A DNA stretch of 37,140 nt from an uncultured Lachnospiraceae bacterium (GTDB lineage: Bacteria > Bacillota > Clostridia > Lachnospirales > Lachnospiraceae), in the NCBI GenBank assembly GCA_947165275.1, contig CAMUZQ010000020.1, forward strand, positions 1 to 37,140, read 5' to 3'. Below the pieces are notes generated by a model, which worked only from the letters and a program-made list of their open reading frames with translations, was not told where the DNA came from and did no database searches. Position numbers and translations under genes: made by a program. Shown in pieces: positions 23,766 to 31,776 of this stretch. Position 1 is the stretch's first letter; each line of letters starts with the position of its first letter.

Positions 23766-24887
23766 ATGACTAAAAATGAAAGCAGAGAAAAACAGATAAT
23801 CAGGACGAGCATCACAGGTATTGCCGCAAACATCCTGCTTGCCGCCTTCAAAGCAGCCGTGGGACTGGCTTCAAATTCAGTAGCCATCCTTCTGGATGCA
23901 GTGAACAATCTTAGCGACGCACTTTCATCGACGATAACCATCATAGGGACCAGACTCGCCTCCAAGGAGCCTGACCGGGATCATCCGCTCGGACATGGCA
24001 GGATCGAGTACCTTAGCGCGATGGTCATTGGCGGTATCATAGTATATGCAGGTATATCAGCCCTCATAGGTTCGATAAGAAAGATCATTTCTCCCGAGGT
24101 GCCTGATTACACCCTGCCGGCCCTTATCATTGTCGCTCTTGCTGTCATCGTGAAGCTCCTCCTTGGAAGATATGTGGGCAGGGTAGGAAAAACGGTTAAT
24201 TCCGATTCCCTTATCGCATCAGGGAAGGATGCTGTTTCCGATGCAGTACTGTCAGCAGCCACTCTGGCTGCTGCGATCTTCTTTCTGCTCACGGGCATAA
24301 GCATTGAGGCTTACCTCGCTGCATTGATCTCCGTTGTGATAATAAAGGCCGGCTATGATATATTGAAGGAAACTGTGAGTGAGATCCTCGGAGAGCGTAT
24401 CGATGCCGAGACCGCCGCCAGCATAAGAAAATGCATCCTTGAATCCCCTGAGGTATACGGAGTGTATGACCTTGTTATTCATAATTACGGTCCCGATACC
24501 CTGGTAGGCTCCGCCCACATAGAGATACCTGATACAATGACTGCAGACGAGATAGACAAGCTTCTCCGTACCATAACCGAAAGAGTATATTTATCGCACG
24601 GCATAGCAATGACCGGTTTATCCATTTATTCAATGAATACAAAGGATGATGAAGCCTCCAGGATACGCAGTGAGATATTAAACCTGGCTCTTGCCGAGGA
24701 TTATGTCCTGCAGATGCACGGGTTTTATCTTGATAAAAAGGAGCGCACTATCCGCTTCGATCTGGTGCTGGATTTTGATGCCCCTGACAAAAAACAGATA
24801 TGTGATCATTTAAGGGACAGCGTCTCTGCTCTGCATCCGGATTATGATATTTACGTCACTCCGGATTACGACATTGCTGATCTGTAA
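23766..24887 (+). CDS. Cation diffusion facilitator, probable Mn(II) exporter
   Basis: A 373-residue proton-driven divalent metal exporter of the inner membrane. Six membrane segments are followed by a cytoplasmic domain. The metal site of the family comes from TM2 and TM5: Asn47 and Asp51 in LLDAVNNLSD, and Asp155 and Asp159 in SGKDAVSD. The Asn-Asp-Asp-Asp set is that of the Mn(II) exporter MntE, whereas zinc exporters have His-Asp-His-Asp. HPLGHGRIEY at 73-82 is the family loop. The C-terminus has a second beta-alpha-beta repeat, longer than usual. I chose 23766 because an ideal promoter lies just upstream. An ATG at 23712 would add a hydrophobic stretch and has no ribosome site. Confidence 0.88.
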   Translation: MTKNESREKQIIRTSITGIAANILLAAFKAAVGLASNSVAILLDAVNNLSDALSSTITIIGTRLASKEPDRDHPLGHGRIEYLSAMVIGGIIVYAGISALIGSIRKIISPEVPDYTLPALIIVALAVIVKLLLGRYVGRVGKTVNSDSLIASGKDAVSDAVLSAATLAAAIFFLLTGISIEAYLAALISVVIIKAGYDILKETVSEILGERIDAETAASIRKCILESPEVYGVYDLVIHNYGPDTLVGSAHIEIPDTMTADEIDKLLRTITERVYLSHGIAMTGLSIYSMNTKDDEASRIRSEILNLALAEDYVLQMHGFYLDKKERTIRFDLVLDFDAPDKKQICDHLRDSVSALHPDYDIYVTPDYDIADL

Positions 24888-24888
24888 A

Positions 24889-24918
24889 AAAGCCGGGCAA
24901 ATCCTGCCCGGCCTTTTA
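24889..24918. terminator. Bidirectional terminator between CDF and peptide genes
   Basis: GCCGGGCA (24892-24899) and TGCCCGGC (24905-24912) form a perfect 8-bp stem with a 5-base loop. It is flanked by A6 on the left and CTTTTA on the right, so it can end transcription from the CDF gene and from the convergent small-protein operon. Confidence 0.88.
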
Positions 24919-24941
24919 ACCATTTATCCTGTTCCCTGCTT

Positions 24942-25214
24942 TTATGACATTGTACCATTATGATGCTGATTAAGAATACTTGATACATCCTTAACAGGCA
25001 CTGTAGAAAGATAATACTCGGGATCATTGATAGGTCCGTTGTACTTGCCGAGAAGCCATTTCCAGTCTGCTGCGCTGATCTTGATAGCTGCGCCCGTCTG
25101 ATCCGTGAAGGTGACAGTTCCGGCATTGTCATAATTATAGCCGTACTTCGTCTTGCCTGCGCCTCCGCTGACCTCATTAAGCTGCTCGTCATTAAGCCGA
25201 TTGTTTCCACTCAT
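24942..25214 (-). CDS. Double-glycine-leader secreted protein 1
   Basis: A 90-residue protein with an 18-residue leader that ends LNDEQLNEVSGG. This has Leu at -12, Glu at -9, Leu at -7, Val at -4 and Gly-Gly at -2 and -1, the set recognised by C39-peptidase ABC exporters of bacteriocins and signal peptides. The mature part would be 72 residues, hydrophilic, Tyr- and Asn-rich, without Cys or a long hydrophobic core (AGKTKYGYNYDNAGTVTF and onward). AAGGAGG lies eight bases before the ATG. It is the last gene of the sigma-factor operon and ends at a strong terminator. A class II bacteriocin, a signal, or a matrix protein are all possible. Confidence 0.82.
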   Translation of the reverse strand: MSGNNRLNDEQLNEVSGGAGKTKYGYNYDNAGTVTFTDQTGAAIKISAADWKWLLGKYNGPINDPEYYLSTVPVKDVSSILNQHHNGTMS

Positions 25215-25274
25215 TTTATCATCCTCCTTAAATTAATATAAATTAATATATATAAATCAATGATCATACACTTT

Positions 25275-25544
25275 TCAGCTTTGTGATATCAGATCTCTAA
25301 GCTGCGAATCTGTAAGCTTTGCTCCTCCGGAAAGATTATAGCAGTCGCACATTCCAAACGCCACACTCTCGCTCACCTCAACTCTCTTTCCGTCAAGCAT
25401 GGTCGAATATACTTTCTTGCCGGCCTTATTCTGTATGGTAACTCCGGCCTTCCTCAGATCAGGATCGGTATATCTGATCCTGTCGACTCCCCCGCTTACA
25501 CCCTCAAGCATATCATCATCCAGTTTCATTATCCTGCTGTCCAT
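25275..25544 (-). CDS. Double-glycine-leader secreted protein 2
   Basis: An 89-residue protein whose first 19 residues end LDDDMLEGVSGG, again the Leu(-12), Leu(-7), Val(-4), Gly-Gly export leader. The mature part is about 70 residues, basic at first (VDRIRYTDPDLRKAG) and with a Cys pair in GMCDCYNLSGG. The start at 25544 follows GGAGG by four bases. Reading from an ATG nine codons earlier would give a Gly/Pro-rich extension without a ribosome site. It lies 75 bases after the ECF sigma gene and 60 bases before protein 1, so the three genes form one unit. The second GG late in the protein is not placed as a leader. Confidence 0.82.
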   Translation of the reverse strand: MDSRIMKLDDDMLEGVSGGVDRIRYTDPDLRKAGVTIQNKAGKKVYSTMLDGKRVEVSESVAFGMCDCYNLSGGAKLTDSQLRDLISQS

Positions 25545-25619
25545 TTTTCCTCCTTTACCCGGTCCCGGCATCCCGTGAGACCCCTTTTATCCTGATTATT
25601 TATACACTCCTGAATTTTA

Positions 25620-26138
25620 TCAACTCTCTATATTCTTATACGAACTGAAATCAACTATGGCAGATGTTTTTGAAAAAATCTTTTTCATTGCGTTCAGAGC
25701 ACTGTTATGTCTTAATTTCACCTGACCATAGGACATATTTGTTTCCTTCTCTATATCCTTCAATGACTTATTCTGATAATAATGCATGATGATCACGAGC
25801 CTCTCCTCCTCGGAGAGCTTCTTCAGCGCTTCTGCAAGCTCCTCCAGCGTCTCCCTGTTGAGCAGACTGCTGTCCACACTAAAATCAGATGAGATATCCT
25901 CCGGTATCTCCTCCGAAGTCTTATGTGTCCGATAGTAATCTATTATGGAATTTCTTGCTATAGTGTATACCCAGGTTGAGACCGCTGCCTTCTCCTTATC
26001 ATAATCATTTATCTTATTCTGTATTTTAAGGAACACATCGGAACATATATCCTCGGCATCCTCTATACTCCCGACCTTGCTTTTTATATAGCTCAGTACC
26101 TTGTCATGGTACTCTTTATAAATTTCCTCTATGTTCAT
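25620..26138 (-). CDS. ECF-type RNA polymerase sigma factor
   Basis: A 172-residue sigma-70 family factor of the extracytoplasmic-function class, with only regions 2 and 4. Region 2 has SIEDAEDICSDVFLKI and STWVYTIARNSIIDYYR, which bind the core enzyme and the -10 element. Region 4 has LKDIEKETNMSYGQVKLRHNSALNAMKK, the helix-turn-helix for the -35 element. I chose the ATG at 26138 because AGAGG is five bases upstream; a GTG two codons earlier is inside that site. No anti-sigma gene is next to it. Two double-glycine proteins follow in the same operon, so their expression and the sigma factor are linked. Confidence 0.92.
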   Translation of the reverse strand: MNIEEIYKEYHDKVLSYIKSKVGSIEDAEDICSDVFLKIQNKINDYDKEKAAVSTWVYTIARNSIIDYYRTHKTSEEIPEDISSDFSVDSSLLNRETLEELAEALKKLSEEERLVIIMHYYQNKSLKDIEKETNMSYGQVKLRHNSALNAMKKIFSKTSAIVDFSSYKNIES

Positions 26139-26186
26139 ACTCACCTCTGTCAGCGCCGCTCGATTAATCAGGTCGTCCGGTACATA

Positions 26187-26215
26187 ATTGTATCATGCAA
26201 ATTGCCGGCTGTAAA
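26187..26215 (-). promoter_or_regulatory. Promoter of the ECF sigma/peptide operon
   Basis: TTTACA (26215-26210) and TACAAT (26192-26187) are separated by 17 bases. Each box has one mismatch to consensus. Transcription would start about 40 bases before the sigma-factor ATG. Confidence 0.6.
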
Positions 26216-26225
26216 AACAAAATTG

Positions 26226-27242
26226 TCAGTGATTATACACAAATATGAGATATATCACACTCAGCAGTACCAGCTTGAATATCCATTTTCTGCGTGTATC
26301 CCTTATATAGCCCGCATACTCCCTCAGTATCGCATTTACTGAAAAATACAGCTTTGTGACCGCTCCGTATCCTATGCACCGCAGCTTCAGCCTTCTGGTT
26401 ATGAGCAAAGCCCTCATCAGATGATAGGAGCTTGTCACCACGGCGGTTTTCCCCTTCGCACCGGCATCCATCAAAGCCGATGAAAGCCTGAGATTTTCCT
26501 CTGTATTTCGTGATCTGTTCTCTTCGATTATATCCTCCGCTGCAACTCCGGCCTCCATGGCATAATTTGCCATGGCCCTGCTTTCAGGCACAGGTTCATC
26601 ACTGCCCTGTCCTCCTGAGAATATAAGCCTTGCCCCGGGATTATTCCTGTATACCTCTATCCCCTTATCTATGCGTGACCGGAGAAGAGGCGTAGGCTTA
26701 TCGCCCGAAAGTCCCGCCCCCAGCACTACAACATAAGCCAGGCCCTGATCCTTTTTGAAATGCAGCATATTCAGCAGGCCCGACAGCACAAAGGATGCAA
26801 GCTCTATTACAAAAAGCAGGGATATCAGGGTCATATACCAATAGATATATGCCGCCGGTCCGCTCGCCGTCACTTCAAAGAAAAAAGGATAGATTATATC
26901 AAAAGCGATAAAAGCCGCTGCAAGCCCCAGAGCAAGAGTGTTTCTGAACTTTATCCCCTCCTGTTTCAGAAGGACTATGCCACCGATAAAAAACAAAGGT
27001 ATCATGGCAACCGGATAAGCGACCAGCAGGATCCCCAAAAAGATCAGCTCAGCATCCAGAAGCAGATGCAGCAAAATATGTGCCGAGAACCATTCCGGTG
27101 CAGACTGCGCCAGACTTATAAGATACGCCCCCAGAAGAGCGGCTGTAAGCAAAAGCAGAAATCCGCTCATTATCGTACGTCTTTCAAAAATCATCACCGC
27201 GATCCAGAGAACCGCGGACAACAGGAACAGGATCAGCAGCAC
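26226..27242 (-). CDS. YdcF/ElyC-type (DUF218) membrane protein
   Basis: The first 165 or so residues hold about six membrane segments. The rest is a DUF218 domain: YVVVLGAGLSGDKPTPLLRSRIDKG, then LIFSGGQGSDEPVPESRAM, ENRSRNTEENL and TSSYHLMRA, which are its conserved loops. Members such as SanA and ElyC influence peptidoglycan lipid-carrier use and envelope permeability. The exact reaction is not established. A GTG start is two bases after the stop of double-glycine protein 3, with AGCAGG inside that gene as ribosome site, so the two are translationally coupled. Confidence 0.88.
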   Translation of the reverse strand: MLLILFLLSAVLWIAVMIFERRTIMSGFLLLLTAALLGAYLISLAQSAPEWFSAHILLHLLLDAELIFLGILLVAYPVAMIPLFFIGGIVLLKQEGIKFRNTLALGLAAAFIAFDIIYPFFFEVTASGPAAYIYWYMTLISLLFVIELASFVLSGLLNMLHFKKDQGLAYVVVLGAGLSGDKPTPLLRSRIDKGIEVYRNNPGARLIFSGGQGSDEPVPESRAMANYAMEAGVAAEDIIEENRSRNTEENLRLSSALMDAGAKGKTAVVTSSYHLMRALLITRRLKLRCIGYGAVTKLYFSVNAILREYAGYIRDTRRKWIFKLVLLSVIYLIFVYNH

Positions 27243-27244
27243 TG

Positions 27245-27481
27245 CTACGACCTGCTGTTTTTCTTATACCAGGCCCCTATATCCTTAGGTATGCCATCAT
27301 TGACCCATTTTTGGAAGCTGGAGATGAATTCCGCTCTGGATTCCATCCCGTTTCCCTTTTCATTTTCCTTGCCCTTCCAATAAGCTGAAAAACGTCTGTA
27401 AAGAGGATCGCTCTCCATATCATACTCGACAGCGACTCCGCCTGAAATATTCTCCAGTTCATCATCAGTTAAGATCATCAT
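27245..27481 (-). CDS. Double-glycine-leader secreted protein 3
   Basis: A 78-residue protein with a 15-residue leader ending LTDDELENISGG, the same leader pattern as proteins 1 and 2. The mature part of 63 residues is charged and Trp/Tyr-rich (DPLYRRFSAYWKGKENEKGNG, then FQKWVNDGIPKDIGAWYKK) with no Cys. The start at 27481 follows GGGAGA by seven bases; the ATG ten codons upstream lacks a site. It lies between the HD phosphohydrolase and the YdcF gene and is coupled to the latter. The leader is strong evidence for export by a C39 transporter. The cargo has no family I recognise. Confidence 0.78.
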   Translation of the reverse strand: MMILTDDELENISGGVAVEYDMESDPLYRRFSAYWKGKENEKGNGMESRAEFISSFQKWVNDGIPKDIGAWYKKNSRS

Positions 27482-27562
27482 CTTCAAATCTCCCTGTACA
27501 CTCTGCAGCAATCACATTCCCTCTGTCATATATACGAAAAGGACACAGGCTGTGGCAGATTT

Positions 27563-28078
27563 TTATGCCACTTGTTCCGAAAGCATCTGAATCATCCCGT
27601 TTCTTTCCTCAAGGGTGACAGACGGCCGCCCCAGCTTCTCCCTTGCTGCTGCCAGTTTATCCGCCAGTACCAGGATCCATCCCTCCTTATATCTGGGAAA
27701 CTGTATCTTGAGAGGAAACATATGGCACAGTATGGCATTTCTCACTCTCTCGTTGCTCTTTCCCGTGACCTCCGTATATCTGTCTGCCGAATGTCTGGGA
27801 TGCCAGATCAGACATTGGAAATTATTCACGAATTTCTCGTATCTGCCGATGATACCGAGATCGTGGCACAGGCATGCTGTTATCACATTTTCAAGGGTCT
27901 CGTTATCAGTATAACCGTGACGGAGACAGATCTTCACTGCCTCTGCGGTCACCCCGAGAGTATGATCCCCCACCGTTGTAGACATATGGTGTGTCTGTCC
28001 GAAGGTTTCCTTAAACTCTTCTGAAATAAGTATATCTTTCCCGTATTTTAAGATCAGAGCCTTTACATCATCACTCAT
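27563..28078 (-). CDS. HD-domain phosphohydrolase
   Basis: A 171-residue cytoplasmic protein with the metal set of HD hydrolases: His39 in VGDHTLGV, the pair His72-Asp73 in ACLCHDLG and Asp140 in LVLADKLAA. HHMSTT and WHPRHSAD provide further His residues. Such enzymes hydrolyse nucleotides, (p)ppGpp or cyclic dinucleotides; no extra domain or GYP motif points to one of these. It lies 30 bases after the 1221-residue protein gene on the same strand, and 80 bases before double-glycine protein 3. Operon membership with both is likely. Confidence 0.88.
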   Translation of the reverse strand: MSDDVKALILKYGKDILISEEFKETFGQTHHMSTTVGDHTLGVTAEAVKICLRHGYTDNETLENVITACLCHDLGIIGRYEKFVNNFQCLIWHPRHSADRYTEVTGKSNERVRNAILCHMFPLKIQFPRYKEGWILVLADKLAAAREKLGRPSVTLEERNGMIQMLSEQVA

Positions 28079-28108
28079 ATAAATGCCGTCTGCCTCCGTT
28101 CTCCATCT

Positions 28109-31100
28109 TCATCCCATGATCGACGAGCGAAGCACGGCTCTCCAGTTGCCCGACGGTCCCCCGACAGCTGCGATCAGCTTTTCAAGCTTGACCTCCTTAA
28201 ATCTGGCCAGATTCGTCTGCTTCTGTGCGCCGTACCTTTCATCACCCTGTCCTGCGATATTCAGGAATGGCTGCATCATTGTTATCGCAAGTGAGGACTC
28301 TCCTTCACTCTTATTATCCTTACGTATCAGATAATGAGTATCTATTGCCATAAATATCCGGGCAAGATCCACCAGATAGTGTTTGTTCCGGATGCCTGTC
28401 TCACGCTTCAGCGCGTCATTAAAGCCTGCATACCTGGCATATTTTGCATCACCCATAGTCATGGCTACATTTTCCGTGAAATGATTATAATCATGCACCT
28501 TCCCTACCAGCCAGCCTACGAAATCTACAGCCTTGGCCGCAAGCTTGAAAGGAAAAGCCACCGGATTGAACCATGCAAATTTTGAACCCATGCCTATAAA
28601 ATTGCCCACGCCGCCTATGATATTGGAGGCAATATTGGATACCGCCGCCTTTCTTGCCGCTCTTGCTCTTGACTTCGCAAGAGCGAGGAAATACCGTGCC
28701 TGTGAGTTGTTTTCATCTGCCAGCCCTTCTTTCTGCTGCCTTGTCTCCAGAGTCTCCTCCGTCACCGGCTGCCCCTGCTGCATAAGAGATGCCCTTTTTG
28801 TATGAAACTCGGTCATGGCCGTGTTGAGCTCTCTGTCAGAGCTGTCCATCTTATGTATTTCATTTGATGCACGTATGTACCCGATCGTATTGGCTATTAT
28901 CTCCAAAATGTTTTTTACGGCTCCTATACTGAAAACAATTCCTGTTACTATAGAATGATCGACCCACCAGTAAACGAAATCCACAAGATTTCCAAGCATA
29001 TTTGCAATGAGCTTAAGCAGATCCATGACCAGGATCGTTGTCGACAGACCCTTTTGTTTTGCATCCCTGATCATTTTTATCTGTCTTACTGTCTTGGCGA
29101 TATTCTGAACGAAATCGATAAGGGTCTGGATCGTTCCAAGCGCAGACATTGAGTTTTTGGCCTCGCTGCTGACCTCTCCCTTTTTGTTTATTCCTCCTGT
29201 CTGTGAAGCGATTATCCCGGGGATGGGTGCAAGAGCGATACCAAAATTTCTCGAGGACTTATTCACAGCCTCTGCATAATTCATATTGAAATCATTGCAG
29301 ACCTGCTTTATGTCTCCCTCATACTTCATCGTCTTGAGATCTTTGTTGGTTGCGGCAAATCCACCTGAAATAGTATTAAGCAAAGTACCGTCCCAAAAGC
29401 TCTGCCTGAGATTGGTAAACGAAAAGAAGCTGTCCCTTTTGGCTGCAAGCTCTTCGGTATAGATCTGTAATTTATCCGGCATCAGGGAACCACCGATATC
29501 AGTGAGGTCAAATGATCTGTTTTTTCCAAACTCCTCCAAAAGACCGATACGCATCATGTATCCGTTTGAATGCACACGATCTGCCTTATATTTATATCTT
29601 CCTCCCAGTCTTACGGCAATATCTTTGGCAATATCCCAAAGGGCCGGGACATCCTCTGAAAGCATGGAAATAGCGAGCTTGCAGAGTCCGTCTTTATCTC
29701 CCCTGTCAAATGTCGCTCTCACCTTGTCCTTGAGCAGATTCAATGTGACCGGCTGCTGTGCCTGCTGGTCTCCCTCCTGGTTTTGTCCTCCAACATATAA
29801 ATCCAGAACCACCATAGCCTCCGCAGCCGGATCATTTGCTGTTCCTGCTCTTTCCTGGAGATCAACCTTTGCATCGGCTATCTCATGGGTATAGTAGTTT
29901 GTTGCATCATACGTAGAATAATACTGTATCGTTGCCGCATTTACATGTCTGAAGAAATCAGATCTGCGGATAGCACGCCGCAGGGTCTCCTCCTGCCCTG
30001 CCTTATCCCAATTCACACCTTTGGACTGGCTCATATCCTGCATATCTGAATAATTCCCGGACAGGAATTCTCCATTATCATAAAATCCGCTTACAGACCC
30101 GTCTCCATTTCGTCTTCTGACGGAATAGATCTTTGCGGATTTTTCGGATCTTAAGAAAGCTCCGTTGGCTCCACGCTCATCGGCAACGAGATTCATATCT
30201 GCGGCAGCTGCTCCTGCATCTTCATTAGCATTCCGTGCATCGGCAAGCTCCTGTGATGTCATCTTGTTACGCTCTGCCCTGGATGCACCTGTGTCCTGCA
30301 GCTCACCATTCGTATTATTTGTGTACTGCCTTCTGGATCTATATCCCCTGAAGTCATTCAGGAGCTTCATACGTACTCTTGTGACCCGGTTTGGTTCGGC
30401 AGCCTGCTCATCACCTCTTGTTTTTATCCCCTCCGCAAATGCCTGAAATACCATTGCATGATGGTACTTGATGGGAAGATGGGCATCCTGGGTATTCAGT
30501 GAACCCTCCTTTATCTGTCTTCCGTTTATTATCCTTAATTCCGGAGCCACTGAGTAGGGATTGTCCGATATATTATTTACTATATTGTTTATCTGGTCTC
30601 TGTCGAATTCCCCGCTGTATTCAGCTATGTCCTTTGATGTTTTTACTCCTCCTTCAGGCTGTCCGTTTCCTTGCAGGTCATCCCTGATAGTGCGCTCATT
30701 CTGACCCAGACTTCTGGAAAAAACATAATATTGATTTGCCAGCCGGTCATATCTCCTGTAATGTTCCCTGAAGGTATTTGCCCTGTATGCTTCCCGGATC
30801 CTGATCCAGCGCTCTGAGGCTGCGTTTATCTGCTGCTTGAGATCAGCAACCTCTTCTCTTGCCCTGACAGCAGACTTCCTGGCGCTTTTCAGACGGCTTC
30901 CTGCAAAAAAGTTATTATTGATCGACCTGAAGAACCCTGCCCTGTCTCCTGCATTTATTCTGATATCTGCCTGGAGGTCAAGCAGCTTATTAAGATCAGC
31001 CTGACGCTCCCTTACACTGTTGTCATCCTCTATATTTACTTCATTCTGCACGATCTGAACAGGAGCTCCCTGAAGGAGATCATTCTGTACATTTTCGGGC

Positions 31101-31774
31101 TCCGGAACCGGGTTTACTGCCTGTCCCTGAAGCTCCTGTCCCCCTGGATTCACTCCTTCCGCGCCCGGATTCTGTTGATTGCCGGGAGGTTCCTGCCCCT
31201 CCTGTACAGGCGGCTCGACTGCCGCCCCCTCCTGAGCTATAGGCTCTGCTTCGGCCATAACGCCGGGCTGCTCCGGAACAGCTCCGGGCTGCTCTATCAC
31301 CGGCGCATTTTCGACTCCGGGCAGATGCGCCCCTCCTGCTTCAGGAGGAAGTCCTGCCTGAGCTGAGGCAATGATAGAGTCGATCTGAGTCTGGGCTTCT
31401 GTCGCACTTTGTCTGTTGATCCTGGCTAATGCCTGAAGGTACTCTGCATATGTGATCTGACTTTTTCTGGCTGACGTCTTTGCCTTCTCTATGAGAGGAA
31501 GCACCTTCGTCCTTCCATATTCCTCATTGGCCCTTTTCATGCTCAGAGCATCCCTCTTGGATGCCTGATTCTCCTTCCTGAGCTTTTGAAGGATGGTATT
31601 CCTGACTCCCTCGGCAACCTCTGCCCTGCCCTCTTCATTCTCAAATACCGCTTCTCCCTTGTCCATAAACGAACGGAAATTTTCGTCCAGATTGGCATCA
31701 TTTGCCAAAGATCCGACGTCACTTATGAGCCCGCTGTCAAATTTCATCTTCTTTGCGGCTTTTGGTCTGGGCAT
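28109..31774 (-). CDS. Very large protein of unknown function (1221 residues)
   Basis: I recognise no family. There is no signal peptide; the N-terminus is basic (MPRPKAAKKMKF). Residues about 1-135 look helical, about 138-265 are a low-complexity linker rich in Pro, Glu, Gln, Gly and Ala, and about 265-350 is a charged helical part with coiled-coil character. The middle is Asn/Asp/Arg-rich. Two hydrophobic stretches follow: about 911-977, with WWVDHSIVTGIVFSIGAVKN, and about 1045-1093, with NIIGGVGNFIGMG. The tail is soluble. AAAGGAGG in the end of the preceding gene serves as ribosome site, two bases after its stop. The pairing with a small chaperone-like protein suggests a secreted or structural effector, but this is inference. 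Confidence 0.85.
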   Translation of the reverse strand: MPRPKAAKKMKFDSGLISDVGSLANDANLDENFRSFMDKGEAVFENEEGRAEVAEGVRNTILQKLRKENQASKRDALSMKRANEEYGRTKVLPLIEKAKTSARKSQITYAEYLQALARINRQSATEAQTQIDSIIASAQAGLPPEAGGAHLPGVENAPVIEQPGAVPEQPGVMAEAEPIAQEGAAVEPPVQEGQEPPGNQQNPGAEGVNPGGQELQGQAVNPVPEPENVQNDLLQGAPVQIVQNEVNIEDDNSVRERQADLNKLLDLQADIRINAGDRAGFFRSINNNFFAGSRLKSARKSAVRAREEVADLKQQINAASERWIRIREAYRANTFREHYRRYDRLANQYYVFSRSLGQNERTIRDDLQGNGQPEGGVKTSKDIAEYSGEFDRDQINNIVNNISDNPYSVAPELRIINGRQIKEGSLNTQDAHLPIKYHHAMVFQAFAEGIKTRGDEQAAEPNRVTRVRMKLLNDFRGYRSRRQYTNNTNGELQDTGASRAERNKMTSQELADARNANEDAGAAAADMNLVADERGANGAFLRSEKSAKIYSVRRRNGDGSVSGFYDNGEFLSGNYSDMQDMSQSKGVNWDKAGQEETLRRAIRRSDFFRHVNAATIQYYSTYDATNYYTHEIADAKVDLQERAGTANDPAAEAMVVLDLYVGGQNQEGDQQAQQPVTLNLLKDKVRATFDRGDKDGLCKLAISMLSEDVPALWDIAKDIAVRLGGRYKYKADRVHSNGYMMRIGLLEEFGKNRSFDLTDIGGSLMPDKLQIYTEELAAKRDSFFSFTNLRQSFWDGTLLNTISGGFAATNKDLKTMKYEGDIKQVCNDFNMNYAEAVNKSSRNFGIALAPIPGIIASQTGGINKKGEVSSEAKNSMSALGTIQTLIDFVQNIAKTVRQIKMIRDAKQKGLSTTILVMDLLKLIANMLGNLVDFVYWWVDHSIVTGIVFSIGAVKNILEIIANTIGYIRASNEIHKMDSSDRELNTAMTEFHTKRASLMQQGQPVTEETLETRQQKEGLADENNSQARYFLALAKSRARAARKAAVSNIASNIIGGVGNFIGMGSKFAWFNPVAFPFKLAAKAVDFVGWLVGKVHDYNHFTENVAMTMGDAKYARYAGFNDALKRETGIRNKHYLVDLARIFMAIDTHYLIRKDNKSEGESSLAITMMQPFLNIAGQGDERYGAQKQTNLARFKEVKLEKLIAAVGGPSGNWRAVLRSSIMG

Positions 31775-31776
31775 GT

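Noticed and set aside
24942-28078. Complete bacteriocin locus
   Set aside because: No C39-peptidase ABC exporter, immunity gene or modification enzyme is visible, so only the leaders are claimed.
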